Assembly (NCBI GenBank): GCA_040881985.1 | Contig: JBBECE010000009.1 | Location: 78,324-142,323, forward strand | Reading direction: 5' to 3' | DNA length: 64,000 bases | DNA from: JBBECE01 sp040881985 | GTDB taxonomy: Bacteria > Pseudomonadota > Alphaproteobacteria > Rhizobiales > Devosiaceae | Shown here: in pieces, positions 1 to 7,725 of the stretch | How positions within the stretch are numbered: the stretch's first letter is position 1 | Layout: every line of letters starts with the position of its first letter | The notes under the pieces: generated by a model | The model's database searches: none | What the model saw: only the letters and a program-made list of their open reading frames with translations | Told to the model about the DNA's origin: nothing | Translations under genes and position numbers: made by a program

Positions 1-51
1 GGCCTTCGTCTCGTATTCCACGTTCACGGGCAGGTCTTTCCGGGTCACCAT
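1..51 (-). CDS. 5' end of an unidentified protein (partial, runs off window)
   Basis: An open frame starts with ATG at 49-51 on the minus strand and runs off the left edge; the visible residues are MVTRKDLPVNVEYETKA. Seventeen residues are too few to assign a family. Its upstream region contains the inverted repeat at 64-85 and the left end of the decayed IS1595 element, so the element may have landed in this gene's promoter. It could also be a chance frame. Confidence 0.3.
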   Translation of the reverse strand, partial: MVTRKDLPVNVEYETKA

Positions 52-63
52 TTGGGCCTCTAA

Positions 64-85
64 ATATCACCATATTCGGTGATAT
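64..85. repeat. Inverted repeat ATATCACC-N6-GGTGATAT
   Basis: Perfect 8-bp arms at 64-71 and 78-85 are separated by 6 nt, 13 nt upstream of the ATG at 51. A related palindrome lies at 116-143. It could be an operator for the left gene. Alternatively the right arm, together with 86-97, could belong to the terminal repeat of the IS1595 remnant. Confidence 0.55.
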
Positions 86-750
86 ATACCCTTGACTATG
101 CCGGTACAAGTCTCCATATCCGGTGCACAAGATCACCGGATATGATGACCATGACTTAGCATTTCCTCCTCTCCGCCAAGGCCCGGTCCCTTTCGCTAGG
201 CCAGATTTACAGGGACGGGGAAGCCAAGGCGTACGAGACGTTCAAGGCTATCCGTTGGGCTGGCGAGCCGGTCTGCCCCAAGTGCGGCACCATTGGCGCG
301 TACGAGATTGCCACGCGGCGCAAGTTCAAGTGCCGGGCCTGCCATCACCAGTTCAGCGTCACGAGCGGCACGATCTTCGCCAGCCGCAAAATGGCCTACG
401 TCGATTTGCTCGCGGCGATCTGCATCTTCGTCAACGCGGCGAAGGGTCTTTCCGCCCTGCAACTCTCCCGCGATCTGAACGTGCAGTACAAAACCGCCTT
501 CGTGCTGGCCCACAAAATCCGTGAGGCGCTGAAGGCCGAAGCAGATATGTCGCCGCTCACGGGTGACGTGGAAATCGACGGTGCATTTTTCGGCCGTCAC
601 GTTCGCCCCGCCAATCTAAAATCAGAGCGCGTTGATCGTCGCCTTGCGGAACATCAAACCGGCAAGCGCCGCGTTGTGGTTGCGCTTCGCCAGCGCAAGG
701 GCCGCACACTGGCCTTCGTTCGCAATGGCGAGCCTGAGGGCCTCGAGGGG
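78..750 (+). mobile_element. Decayed IS1595-family insertion sequence (3' truncated)
   Basis: The left end probably begins near 78: the segment 83-97, TATATACCCTTGACT, resembles the inner part of the terminal repeat of the intact IS1595-family element at 5104-8705 (TATATACTTGACT). Transposase similarity fades near 735-750, and no right terminal repeat is visible before the nirK stop codon at 779. About a third of the transposase and the right end are therefore gone. The exact right breakpoint cannot be fixed by eye. Confidence 0.6.
116..143. repeat. Inverted repeat ATATCCGGTG-N8-CACCGGATAT
   Basis: Perfect 10-bp arms at 116-125 and 134-143 flank an 8-nt loop, ending just before the transposase start at 145/151. 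A TTGACT at 92-97 with a 17-nt spacer to CATATC at 115-120 could be the plus-strand promoter, in which case the palindrome covers the transcript start. It may act as an RNA hairpin or as a repressor site. Confidence 0.5.
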
Positions 751-774
751 GAGGTCCGATTCGCCGCCCGCCGC
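145..774 (+). pseudogene. IS1595-family transposase, nonsense-mutated and truncated
   Basis: The frame reads ATG ACC ATG ACT TAG CAT and then continues open. Related transposases start with residues like MTQHFLLSA, so the TAG at 157-159 is most simply a CAG-to-TAG change. The remainder has the family hallmarks. There is a zinc ribbon (VCPKCGTIGAY, FKCRACHHQF), the SVTSGTIFASRK signature, helical DNA-binding segments, and the first catalytic Asp in GDVEIDGAFFG. It then reads through KRRVVVALRQRKGRTLAFV, and similarity ends near 735. The second Asp and the C-terminal catalytic residues are missing, so the protein is inactive. An ATG at 391 could still give a fragment. This is a different subgroup from the intact transposase at 7701-8636. 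Confidence 0.85.
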
Positions 775-778
775 GCCC

Positions 779-1924
779 CTACTCGATCGGGCCGGGGGCG
801 GAGAGCTGGACCATCAGATCCGGGTTCCACTCGCCCTCGACCATGAAATGCGCCGTGGCGCCGAGTTCGACCGCCTCGATCAGATTGTGGTTGACGTAGG
901 CGTAGAGGCCCGGCTGCAGGAAGGTGTAGAGCGATGCCCCGGCCGAGCCGCCCCGGACGAACCAGGTCTCGAGATTGACCTCGGGAGGATTGTCGAATTT
1001 GCCGGTCTCCCAGACGTAGTCGCCGTGCCCGCCAATGAGGTGCGGGCGGGTGTCGCGATTGGCCTGCGAATGGACGATCAGCACCGTCTCGCCGACGCTC
1101 GCCGTCAACGCATGCTCGCCGGTCAGCGCGCCGGCGGCGCCGTTGAAAACCACATGGGTCGGGGTCAGGGTCTTCATCACGTCGAGCATGTCGGCATAGC
1201 CGTCGATGTTGGTCTCGTAGTCGATGAACTCGCCGTTCTCGTCGCGCGGGATGTAGAAGTCCTGCTCGCCGACATAATAGACCTTGTCGTAGGTGAGCGG
1301 ATTGCCGTCGCCGTCCTTCAACCCGTCGCGCGGCAGGACCATGATCGCCCCGTTCATGCCGGAGACGACGTGCCAGGGGATCATCGGGCCTCCCGGGGCG
1401 CAGTGATAGACAAAGACGCCGGCGCGGGTGGCCTTGAAGCGGAAGGTGACCTCCTCGCCCGGATTGATCAGCGAAATCGCGCCGCCGCCGAGCGCACCGG
1501 TCGAGGCGTGAAAGTCGATATTGTGCTGGAGCAGATTGGTTTCCGGATTGACCAGCGTCAGCTCGACATAGTCGCCGACGTGGACGACCATCAGCGGGCC
1601 GGGAACCGAGCCGTCGAACGTCATCGCCTGGACGGTCGTGCCGTAGTCGTCGATGACCAGTTCTTTCTCTTCGATCACCATCCTGAACTGGATGACTTTC
1701 GGCGCGTCATTCGTCGCCTGTTCGTGGGGGTGCACGAAGGGCGGGGCGACAAGCTCGATCTGTTCATGGACGAGCGCGCCGAGATCGGGGGCGGGGCCGG
1801 TCATCGAGGGCTCGTCCTGCGCCTGGAGCGGACCCCAAGCGAGGGCCGAACCTAAGACGCCGGCGATTGCCGCCCGGGCGAGCCAGGCCCGGCGTGGAAG
1901 CTGTGGATAATCATGGTTGCCCAT
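779..1924 (-). CDS. nirK: Copper-containing nitrite reductase NirK
   Basis: Reduces nitrite to nitric oxide in the periplasm, the defining step of denitrification. The start at 1924 gives 381 aa with a twin-arginine-like signal ([10 protein letters not shown], then a hydrophobic stretch ending LQAQ). Two cupredoxin domains follow. The type 1 copper ligands are H134, C175, H185 and M190 ([19 protein letters not shown]). The type 2 ligands are H139, H174 and H346. The active-site acid/base pair is D137 (HNIDFH) and H295 ([13 protein letters not shown]). The open frame extends upstream to 2137, but only the 1924 start places the signal peptide at the N-terminus. No nirV or nor genes are adjacent. 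The stop codon lies just past the decayed IS element, so the downstream flank has been rearranged. Class is clear. Confidence 0.96.
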   Translation of the reverse strand: MGNHDYPQLPRRAWLARAAIAGVLGSALAWGPLQAQDEPSMTGPAPDLGALVHEQIELVAPPFVHPHEQATNDAPKVIQFRMVIEEKELVIDDYGTTVQAMTFDGSVPGPLMVVHVGDYVELTLVNPETNLLQHNIDFHASTGALGGGAISLINPGEEVTFRFKATRAGVFVYHCAPGGPMIPWHVVSGMNGAIMVLPRDGLKDGDGNPLTYDKVYYVGEQDFYIPRDENGEFIDYETNIDGYADMLDVMKTLTPTHVVFNGAAGALTGEHALTASVGETVLIVHSQANRDTRPHLIGGHGDYVWETGKFDNPPEVNLETWFVRGGSAGASLYTFLQPGLYAYVNHNLIEAVELGATAHFMVEGEWNPDLMVQLSAPGPIE

Positions 1925-2264
1925 GGATGGTCTCCTGAGTGACTGTTTTGGGTCGCCAATCGGCCCGACGCGATGATTATATACGGGCGTCGCGCGGGAC
2001 TTTCGTTGATTTGCCGCAAACGGCGGCCGGGGCTGGACAAAGTGTCGCAAGAGAGGCTGGCTCGGGGTGCCAATGAGGGGAAAAGGCGACATTGCGCCGA
2101 CCCTCCCCACAGGGGGGAGGGGGAAGGACAAGGGCAAGGCTGGATTGCCCGGTCGATCCTCGGGTCAAGCCCGAGGAGGGCAATGAGGGGGCGTAAGATG
2201 GAAAGGCGCGGATCGCATTTGGAGGCGGAGCGATGCGGCTGCCGGTGGGGCGATGAGATGTTGA
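1925..2264. other. nirK-MFS intergenic region with two dispersed palindromes
   Basis: This divergent 340-nt gap holds the nirK promoter, a C-rich/G-rich hairpin at 2101-2122 (CCCTCCCCAC then AGGGGGGAGGG) and a CCTCGGG-TCAAG-CCCGAGG hairpin at 2158-2176. Both hairpins belong to repeat families found elsewhere in the window. No further gene is seen. Confidence 0.7.
1976..2019 (-). promoter_or_regulatory. nirK promoter with FNR/NnrR-type box
   Basis: Read on the minus strand, TTGCGGCAAATCAA (2019 to 2006) fits the CRP/FNR-family pattern TTGNN-N4-NNCAA. A perfect TATAAT -10 element lies at 1981-1976. The box centre is about 34 bp upstream of the -10 centre, which puts it near -42 of a start site around 1969, the class II activator position. 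The half-sites TTGCG and TTGAT differ, as expected for NnrR/FnrL/Nnr-type regulators of nirK. Which regulator binds is an inference. Confidence 0.7.
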
Positions 2265-3497
2265 GTGAGCACTGAACCGGGCCCGGCGCGCCGCGGGCTG
2301 TGGGCGATGCCGGCGGGGATTTGGGCGCTCGGCTTCGTCTCGCTGCTGATGGACGTCTCCTCGGAGATGATCCATGCGCTGCTGCCGATCTATCTCGTGA
2401 CAGTCCTCGGCGCCTCCTCGACCGCGGTCGGGGTAATCGAGGGGATCGCCGAGGCGACCGCCGCGATCACCAAGATTTTTTCCGGCGCGCTCAGCGACTG
2501 GCTCGGCAAGCGCAAGCTGCTGACGGTGATCGGCTATGGGCTCGCGGCGGTGACCAAGCCGATCTTTCCGCTGGCCACGACGCTGGAGTGGCTGATCGGG
2601 GCGAGGTTCATCGACCGGGTCGGCAAGGGCATCCGCGGCGCGCCGCGCGACGCGCTGGTCGCCGATATCACGCCCGCACATTTGCGGGGGGCAGCCTACG
2701 GCTTGCGGCAGGCGCTCGACACGGTCGGGGCGGTGCTCGGGCCGGGGCTGGCGATCCTGGTGATGTATTTGACCTTCAACAACTTCCAGACGGTGTTCTG
2801 GGTGGCGGTGCTGCCGGCTTTTGCGGCGGTTGCGGTGCTGGTGCTCTTCGTCAGGGAGCCCAAGGCGCCGGAGGGCAGGCGAAAAGTCAAGGCGCCGCTG
2901 AGCTTTGCCGAATTGGGGCGGCTCGGGGGAGCCTTCTGGCTCGTCACCGGGGTCGGCACGATGTTCACGCTGGCGCGGTTTTCCGAGGCGTTCCTGCTCT
3001 TGAAGGCGCAATCGGCGGGCCTCGCGATCGCGCTGGTGCCGGCGACGCTGGTGGCGATGAATGTCGCCTACACGCTTGCCGCCTATCCGGCCGGGGCGCT
3101 CTCGGACAGAACCCACCGGATCAGCGTGCTTGCCGTCGGCTTTGCGCTGCTGTTCGCCGCCGATTTGATCCTGGCGTTCGGCCACGGGCTCGGATTCGTG
3201 GCGGCCGGGGTGGTCCTGTGGGGGCTGCATATGGGCTTCACCCAGGGGCTTTTGGCGAGCCTCGTCGCCGACACGGCGCCGGTCGAATTGCGCGGCACGG
3301 CGTTCGGCGTCTTCAACATGGCGGGCGGGCTGGCGCTGCTGGTGGCGAGCGTCGCGGCGGGGATGCTGTGGGACGCGGCGGGCCCGGCGGCGCCGTTTGC
3401 CGCCGGGGCCGTGGTGACGGGCTTGGCGCTCGCGGGGCTCGGGATCATCCGCTGGCGGATGCCGCAGATCGGCCGGGCGGACGGCAGGCAAGGCTAG
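2265..3497 (+). CDS. Major facilitator superfamily transporter
   Basis: A 410-aa integral inner-membrane protein with about twelve hydrophobic helices. The N-terminal part carries the conserved MDVSSEMIHALLPIYLV segment. An MFS loop motif follows TM2 (GALSDWLGKRK), and a GKGIRGAPRDALVAD loop resembles a set of uncharacterised bacterial MFS permeases. The second half repeats the signature (YPAGALSDRTHR). The substrate cannot be read from sequence. The GTG at 2265 is the first start in frame, and the ATG at 2307 is possible but would remove a short polar leader only. It is divergent from nirK, and a link to nitrogen-oxide metabolism is not established. Confidence 0.85.
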   Translation: MSTEPGPARRGLWAMPAGIWALGFVSLLMDVSSEMIHALLPIYLVTVLGASSTAVGVIEGIAEATAAITKIFSGALSDWLGKRKLLTVIGYGLAAVTKPIFPLATTLEWLIGARFIDRVGKGIRGAPRDALVADITPAHLRGAAYGLRQALDTVGAVLGPGLAILVMYLTFNNFQTVFWVAVLPAFAAVAVLVLFVREPKAPEGRRKVKAPLSFAELGRLGGAFWLVTGVGTMFTLARFSEAFLLLKAQSAGLAIALVPATLVAMNVAYTLAAYPAGALSDRTHRISVLAVGFALLFAADLILAFGHGLGFVAAGVVLWGLHMGFTQGLLASLVADTAPVELRGTAFGVFNMAGGLALLVASVAAGMLWDAAGPAAPFAAGAVVTGLALAGLGIIRWRMPQIGRADGRQG

Positions 3498-3533
3498 CTC
3501 AGGCGGCTTTCCGACGCCGAAAGCGGCGGGTGT

Positions 3534-4424
3534 CTAGGTTCGCGCCCGGCGAAGGCGCCGGATCACCCGTCCGTCGATCAGCAGCAGGCCGAGGAAAATA
3601 CAACCCATGCCGATGAAATGGGCGGGGTGGAGCGCTTCGCCGAGGAGCCAGGTGCCGAGGATGATCGCCGAGACCGGCGCGATGAAGGTGACGACCGAGA
3701 AATTGGTCGCCCCGATGCGCGGCAGGATCCGGTACATGATCTGGAAGGCGAAGGCGGTGGCGATAAGCCCGATGCCGAAGATCGAGGCCCAGCCTTCGAG
3801 CGTCGCCAGATGCGGGGCACCCTCGAAGAAGAATGCGGCGGGGACGGCCACGAGTGTCGCCCCGGTGAGCGCCAGGGCGGCGAGCATCGAAGGGTCGAGT
3901 TTGGCGAAATTGCGGGTGTAGTTGAGCGCCGTCGCATAGCAGAGGGTCGCCAGAAGGCACGCCCCGATAGCCCAGAGATGGGTGACCCCGCCTTCGGCGA
4001 GCGCCGGAGCGGCAAGGACCGCGACACCGCCGAAGCCGGCCATGACACCGGCCGATTTCAGCCAGCTGGCTTTCTCGCCACCGGGCCAGAAATGGCTGAC
4101 GATGACGGTGGTGATCGGGGTCATCGCATTCACAATCGCGGCGACGCCGGCGGCGAGATAATGCTGACTCAGCGGGAAGAGCGCGAAGGGGATGGCGTAG
4201 CTCAACGTCCCGAGCAGGAGCATCCGGGCGTAGAGCCCGGGATCGCGCGGGAGCGGGCGGCGCAGCGCCGCGACGAAGACCCAACAGCCGAGCGCGCCGA
4301 TGCCGACGCGACCGGCCGAGACCCAGAGCGGGCCGATCTCGCGGATCAATATCCCGTTGAAGAGGAACGAGGAGCCCCAGATCGTCCCCAGCAGGACGAT
4401 CAGCAGCCAGTCGCGCAAGGCCAT
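3534..4424 (-). CDS. EamA/DMT-family transporter
   Basis: A 296-aa protein with ten predicted membrane helices in two repeated EamA halves, the fold of drug/metabolite transporters. The first helix has the typical LGTIWGSSFLFNGI segment. The second half contains GLIATAFAFQIMYRILPRIG and the APVSAIILGTWLLGE signature, and the tail is basic (RRLRRART). Substrates in this superfamily range from amino acids to nucleotides and cannot be predicted here. It lies 76 nt downstream of purN on the same strand. It is convergent with the MFS gene (36-nt gap), with no clear terminator between them. Confidence 0.85.
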   Translation of the reverse strand: MALRDWLLIVLLGTIWGSSFLFNGILIREIGPLWVSAGRVGIGALGCWVFVAALRRPLPRDPGLYARMLLLGTLSYAIPFALFPLSQHYLAAGVAAIVNAMTPITTVIVSHFWPGGEKASWLKSAGVMAGFGGVAVLAAPALAEGGVTHLWAIGACLLATLCYATALNYTRNFAKLDPSMLAALALTGATLVAVPAAFFFEGAPHLATLEGWASIFGIGLIATAFAFQIMYRILPRIGATNFSVVTFIAPVSAIILGTWLLGEALHPAHFIGMGCIFLGLLLIDGRVIRRLRRART

Positions 4425-4500
4425 GTCAAACTCCGGATGAAGGCGGCTGGTTTAGGCGTGTCGGGGCGCGAAGTCGAACCGATTTTGACGATGCGGGGAA

Positions 4501-5058
4501 TCAATTCGGGTGATGGGGCGGTTCAAGCGTCACCCGGCCGCGGGCGAGCATGGCGAGGGCGAGGGGATAGATGCGGTGCTCCTCGGCGAGCACCCGGGCG
4601 GCGAGTGTCGCGGGCGTATCGCCGGGCAGGACCTTCACCTGCGACTGGAGGATGATTTTTCCGCCGTCGAGCTCGGGGGTGACGAAATGCACAGTCGCGC
4701 CGTGGATTTTTGCGCCTTCGGCCAGCGCCCTTGCATGGGTGCCGAGGCCCTTGAAGGCGGGCAGGAGCGAGGGATGAATGTTGATCATCCGCCCGGACCA
4801 TTTCTCGACGAAGCCGGGAGTCAGCAGCCGCATGAAGCCGGCGAGGCAGACGATCTCGGCGCGCCACTCATTGAGGACTGCGTCGAGGGCCGCGTCGAAG
4901 GCGTCGCGGGAGGCAAAATCGCCGTGCGAGCGGACTTCGGTGGCAAGCCCGGCGGCGCGGGCGAGGGCGAGGCCGGGGGCGTCGGGGCGGTTGGAGAAAA
5001 CCCCGACAATTTCGGCGGGGTAAGCGGGGGCGCGCGCCGCCGCGACCAGCGCCGACAT
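4501..5058 (-). CDS. purN: Phosphoribosylglycinamide formyltransferase PurN, 5' end disrupted by transposon
   Basis: Transfers a formyl group from 10-formyl-THF to GAR, the third step of purine synthesis. Catalytic features are present: NIHPSLLPAFKGL (Asn and His), GATVHFVTPELDGG (Asp region) and the C-terminal LAEEHRIYPLA. The coordinates given start at the first conventional ATG (185 aa). However, the frame stays open upstream to 5112, encoding PTAILISGRGSN, the conserved N-terminal phosphate-binding segment. No ATG, GTG or TTG is left there, because a transposon ends at 5104. Removing the element and one 8-bp duplication restores a GTG start overlapping the purM stop. Only ATA (5110-5112), ATT (5107-5109) or CTG (5080-5082) remain upstream. 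Activity from the 5058 start is doubtful. Confidence 0.88.
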   Translation of the reverse strand: MSALVAAARAPAYPAEIVGVFSNRPDAPGLALARAAGLATEVRSHGDFASRDAFDAALDAVLNEWRAEIVCLAGFMRLLTPGFVEKWSGRMINIHPSLLPAFKGLGTHARALAEGAKIHGATVHFVTPELDGGKIILQSQVKVLPGDTPATLAARVLAEEHRIYPLALAMLARGRVTLEPPHHPN

Positions 5059-5095
5059 ATTGGAGCCGCGCCCGGATATCAGAATCGCGGTGGGC

Positions 5096-5103
5096 TTTTT
5101 TTG
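5096..5103. repeat. Left 8-bp target-site duplication (TTTTTTTG)
   Basis: TTTTTTTG directly abuts the left inverted repeat at 5104, and the identical octamer is at 8706-8713. Eight bp is the usual duplication length for the IS1595 family. The octamer lies in what was the fourth to sixth codon region of purN. Confidence 0.9.
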
Positions 5104-5126
5104 GGGAATTATTTAGTTGACTCCCT
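5104..5126. repeat. Left terminal inverted repeat of the IS1595-family transposon
   Basis: This 23-bp repeat is 20/23 identical to the reverse complement of 8683-8705; mismatches are at repeat positions 5, 10 and 13. The last base overlaps the TGA stop of the endonuclease gene (5126-5128). Read on the minus strand it supplies GGGAG (5125-5121), which could serve as a ribosome-binding site for the truncated purN. Confidence 0.9.
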
Positions 5127-6040
5127 CACGCCTTCGTCCCGGCAATCCATGTTGTCATCGCCGGTAGGTCATGAGCCCAGAACAGGGACAACCCACGGCT
5201 CTGAGCATCTTCCAGACTGACCATGGCGAATACACCGGTCAGCACGGCCGCAGGGACGACCTGTAGCGTTCCGAAGTCCTTCCGCCATGTTTCGGCCTTC
5301 ACGGCCGCATCGTTGTTCAGGCGTTTTACCGAGTTTGTGGACGAGTTCGAGACCTTGCACTCCAACGCGAGGGTGCGGCCATCCCACAGCCCGATCACGA
5401 AATCCGCCTTGCGGTTTCCAAGGTGCGACTCGCGGCAGAACTCTCCCGGTTTCGGTGCGTCGCCCAACGTCTTGATACGGCGGGTACCGACCTTCTTGTA
5501 ATCGCTACCAAGAAGCTGCAATTCGACTCGCTCTTCTTGGAGGCTCCGGCCTTCGCTCCGCCGCAAGGTCTCGACACGACGCATCGTCAGCATTGCCGTC
5601 GTCGCTAGCACCGCCGCCTTTTGGTCTTGCTCGTTCGGCGTCCATTCGCCGCTAACCCATGGAAAGCGCCGCCGGTCGTGCCAGTCGCGCATGAACAAGA
5701 CCACGCGCGCAAGAAGCTCCGGGTCTTCCTTGAGCCGCACCGGCGCGAGCGATTTTGCTTTCATCAGGACCTTGAGATCGTCTTCCGAGACTGGCGGACC
5801 CGTCAGGTAGCGGAACACCTCGCGCTTACGATCATCCGAGAGAATGTCGAGAGCTTTCTCTCCCAACTGCGTCAGGTCTACCGTTTCCTCCATTACCTCT
5901 TCGACGATGGTTTGATATTTGTCGAAAAGGTCGAGGTAGACCTCTAGCGGTTCAGTGTGCCTCCCCTCGCGAAAATGTTCTTCCGCCGCTGCTCGATCGG
6001 CATCTAGTTGATCATTCGTCCAGACGGGCGGCTGGCTCAC
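5126..6040 (-). CDS. XamI-family type II restriction endonuclease
   Basis: A 304-aa protein resembling the XamI restriction enzyme family. XamI itself cuts GTCGAC; specificity here is inferred only from family resemblance. The N-terminal half is helical and acidic. The catalytic PD-(D/E)XK core is near residues 205-235, with KADFVIGLWDGRTLALECKV giving the Asp and the Glu-X-Lys pair. The start at 6040 overlaps the methyltransferase stop by 4 bp (ATGA), so the two genes are translationally coupled with the protective enzyme first. The gene ends inside the left terminal repeat. No C protein gene is seen, so ordering and coupling may be what control relative expression. Confidence 0.8.
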   Translation of the reverse strand: MSQPPVWTNDQLDADRAAAEEHFREGRHTEPLEVYLDLFDKYQTIVEEVMEETVDLTQLGEKALDILSDDRKREVFRYLTGPPVSEDDLKVLMKAKSLAPVRLKEDPELLARVVLFMRDWHDRRRFPWVSGEWTPNEQDQKAAVLATTAMLTMRRVETLRRSEGRSLQEERVELQLLGSDYKKVGTRRIKTLGDAPKPGEFCRESHLGNRKADFVIGLWDGRTLALECKVSNSSTNSVKRLNNDAAVKAETWRKDFGTLQVVPAAVLTGVFAMVSLEDAQSRGLSLFWAHDLPAMTTWIAGTKA

Positions 6041-7725
6041 GTTGCCATCTGCGCAAGGACGGCGGGGCCAGGAACGGGGATTCTCTCCATCTCGCGCGGC
6101 TCAAACTTCGTGAGCCCGCCAGCGTATACGCGCCCACGATCCATCATCGGCGCGCCGCTAAGATACTTCACTAGTCCGCGCAGCAGTTTGTCGGTCAACG
6201 GCTCGCGCGGGTAGAGGCCGTGTGCGATGTTGAGGTGGCGAGCGGCAGCTCTGTTCAACACAAACGCGGGCGGACGCCGCGCCATATAGGTCGCCAGTAT
6301 CGGTGCCGGTTCGCGTAGGCCGACCGACCACCACGCTTTGCGATGCTGCGAGGTGAAGTTGTCCTTCGCTCCCATCGCCTCGGCACGTTCCAGAAATGCT
6401 TGAACGACCGCGAGTTCTTTCCTCGGGAGTTCGGAGAGGTCTACAGGAAGGTCAATCACGCGCCGCAGAGACGCGCCGTCCTTAAGCACCTGTCCCGCGC
6501 GGAACAACTCCTTTGCCTTCGTGATTGTCGGAAACAGCACGTCCTCTGTAAGTCCTTCGCTGTGCTTGCCGGCGATCCACACGCGATTGGAGCCCGTCAC
6601 TTGGCCACGATGCACGCGACACAACTCGCCTAGCTCGACGTAGCCGCTTTGAATCTCGCGCGGCTTGTGCGTGAAATGAGACCAGCGCGGTTCTGCGATC
6701 AGGCGTTCACGACTGACGCGACGACCTCCTGACAGATGGTCGAGGTCGTCCAGCTTGTTGATGCGAGCGAAGCGCGCGGACGGTGGCGTGCCGTTGACCT
6801 TGAACGTCGTAACCGCGGCCGTACTTTGCGTTCCCGGAAACGGTTCGGCTTCCGGCTCGATGACATACACCGCTTGCCCGCCAAGCCGATTGAGGAAGAG
6901 GTCGCGCACAAGCTGGCCGTAGTTCACGTCCAGCCATTCGGATGCGGTGATAAGCGCGCCGTAGTCGCCAGCCTTCGCCCATCGCGCGATGGCAAGGAAG
7001 AAATAGACGTGAAGGCCCGCAAGTGAACTAGCCTTGAGGGTCAGGTGCGCTGACTGTTCCTTGAGCCAATTTTTCCAATCGCTATCGATGAGGTGATGGC
7101 GAACATAGGGCGGGTTGCCAATGTAGAGCGTCTTGCCTTCGATCTGTTCAAATGCCGCAGCGCGAAAGTCTTTCAGCAAGACGCTGGAACGATCCGCCAT
7201 ACCGACCGCCGCCAAGTTCGCGCGCGTCATCAGCGCGGCGAGCGGATCGATCTCGACAGCAACTAGAGACGCTTTCTTGAATTGACGACCCGCCTCAATC
7301 AGGAACCGACCGGACCCGGCTCCGGGATCGACAATTCTGTCTGGAACACCAATTGTTGCCGCCCATCCCAGCATCGCTTCGACGATCTTATACGGCGTGT
7401 AGACGGCCCCACTCTCACGGCGAACATCTTGACTGCGAACGTCACAGAATGCTTCTCCGAGCGGATCGCCGCCGTCGCGAATTTTGCTCCGCAATGCGTT
7501 CACGTCAGCGGCGGGAACAGAAGGAAGCGACTTCACGAGCGCCGCTTCGGCGGGCGTCAGCGTTCCAACGGCGTCGGCCCCAAGCGCGAGCGCGAGCGCA
7601 ACAATCCCTTTTTCGGATGAAAGCAGCGTTGAACGGAACGGCGCTGAGTTCTTCTTCTTGGGGACAGGGCGGAACGCAAATATGCGATCAGTGATCGCGT
7701 CTAATTCTTCGGGTCCGCCGGGCAT
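6037..7725 (-). CDS. N6-adenine DNA methyltransferase of the XamI-like R-M system
   Basis: A 562-aa adenine methyltransferase of the Eco57I/gamma type that protects the host from the adjacent endonuclease. The AdoMet-binding motif I is IVDPGAGSGRFLIEAG near residue 136. Motif IV, NPPYVRHH, is near residue 202, and a long C-terminal target-recognition region follows. Its start at 7725 lies inside the transposase gene, whose stop is at 7701, a 25-bp overlap. Its expression is therefore tied to the transposase transcript unless there is an internal promoter. It overlaps the endonuclease by 4 bp. The start is supported by this compact organisation and by the residues MPGGPEELDAITDRIF. Confidence 0.85.
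   Translation of the reverse strand: MPGGPEELDAITDRIFAFRPVPKKKNSAPFRSTLLSSEKGIVALALALGADAVGTLTPAEAALVKSLPSVPAADVNALRSKIRDGGDPLGEAFCDVRSQDVRRESGAVYTPYKIVEAMLGWAATIGVPDRIVDPGAGSGRFLIEAGRQFKKASLVAVEIDPLAALMTRANLAAVGMADRSSVLLKDFRAAAFEQIEGKTLYIGNPPYVRHHLIDSDWKNWLKEQSAHLTLKASSLAGLHVYFFLAIARWAKAGDYGALITASEWLDVNYGQLVRDLFLNRLGGQAVYVIEPEAEPFPGTQSTAAVTTFKVNGTPPSARFARINKLDDLDHLSGGRRVSRERLIAEPRWSHFTHKPREIQSGYVELGELCRVHRGQVTGSNRVWIAGKHSEGLTEDVLFPTITKAKELFRAGQVLKDGASLRRVIDLPVDLSELPRKELAVVQAFLERAEAMGAKDNFTSQHRKAWWSVGLREPAPILATYMARRPPAFVLNRAAARHLNIAHGLYPREPLTDKLLRGLVKYLSGAPMMDRGRVYAGGLTKFEPREMERIPVPGPAVLAQMAT

Noticed and set aside
1925..2137. N-terminal extension of nirK to 2137
   Set aside because: It would bury the twin-arginine signal peptide about 70 residues inside the protein and would run through the promoter and FNR-type box.
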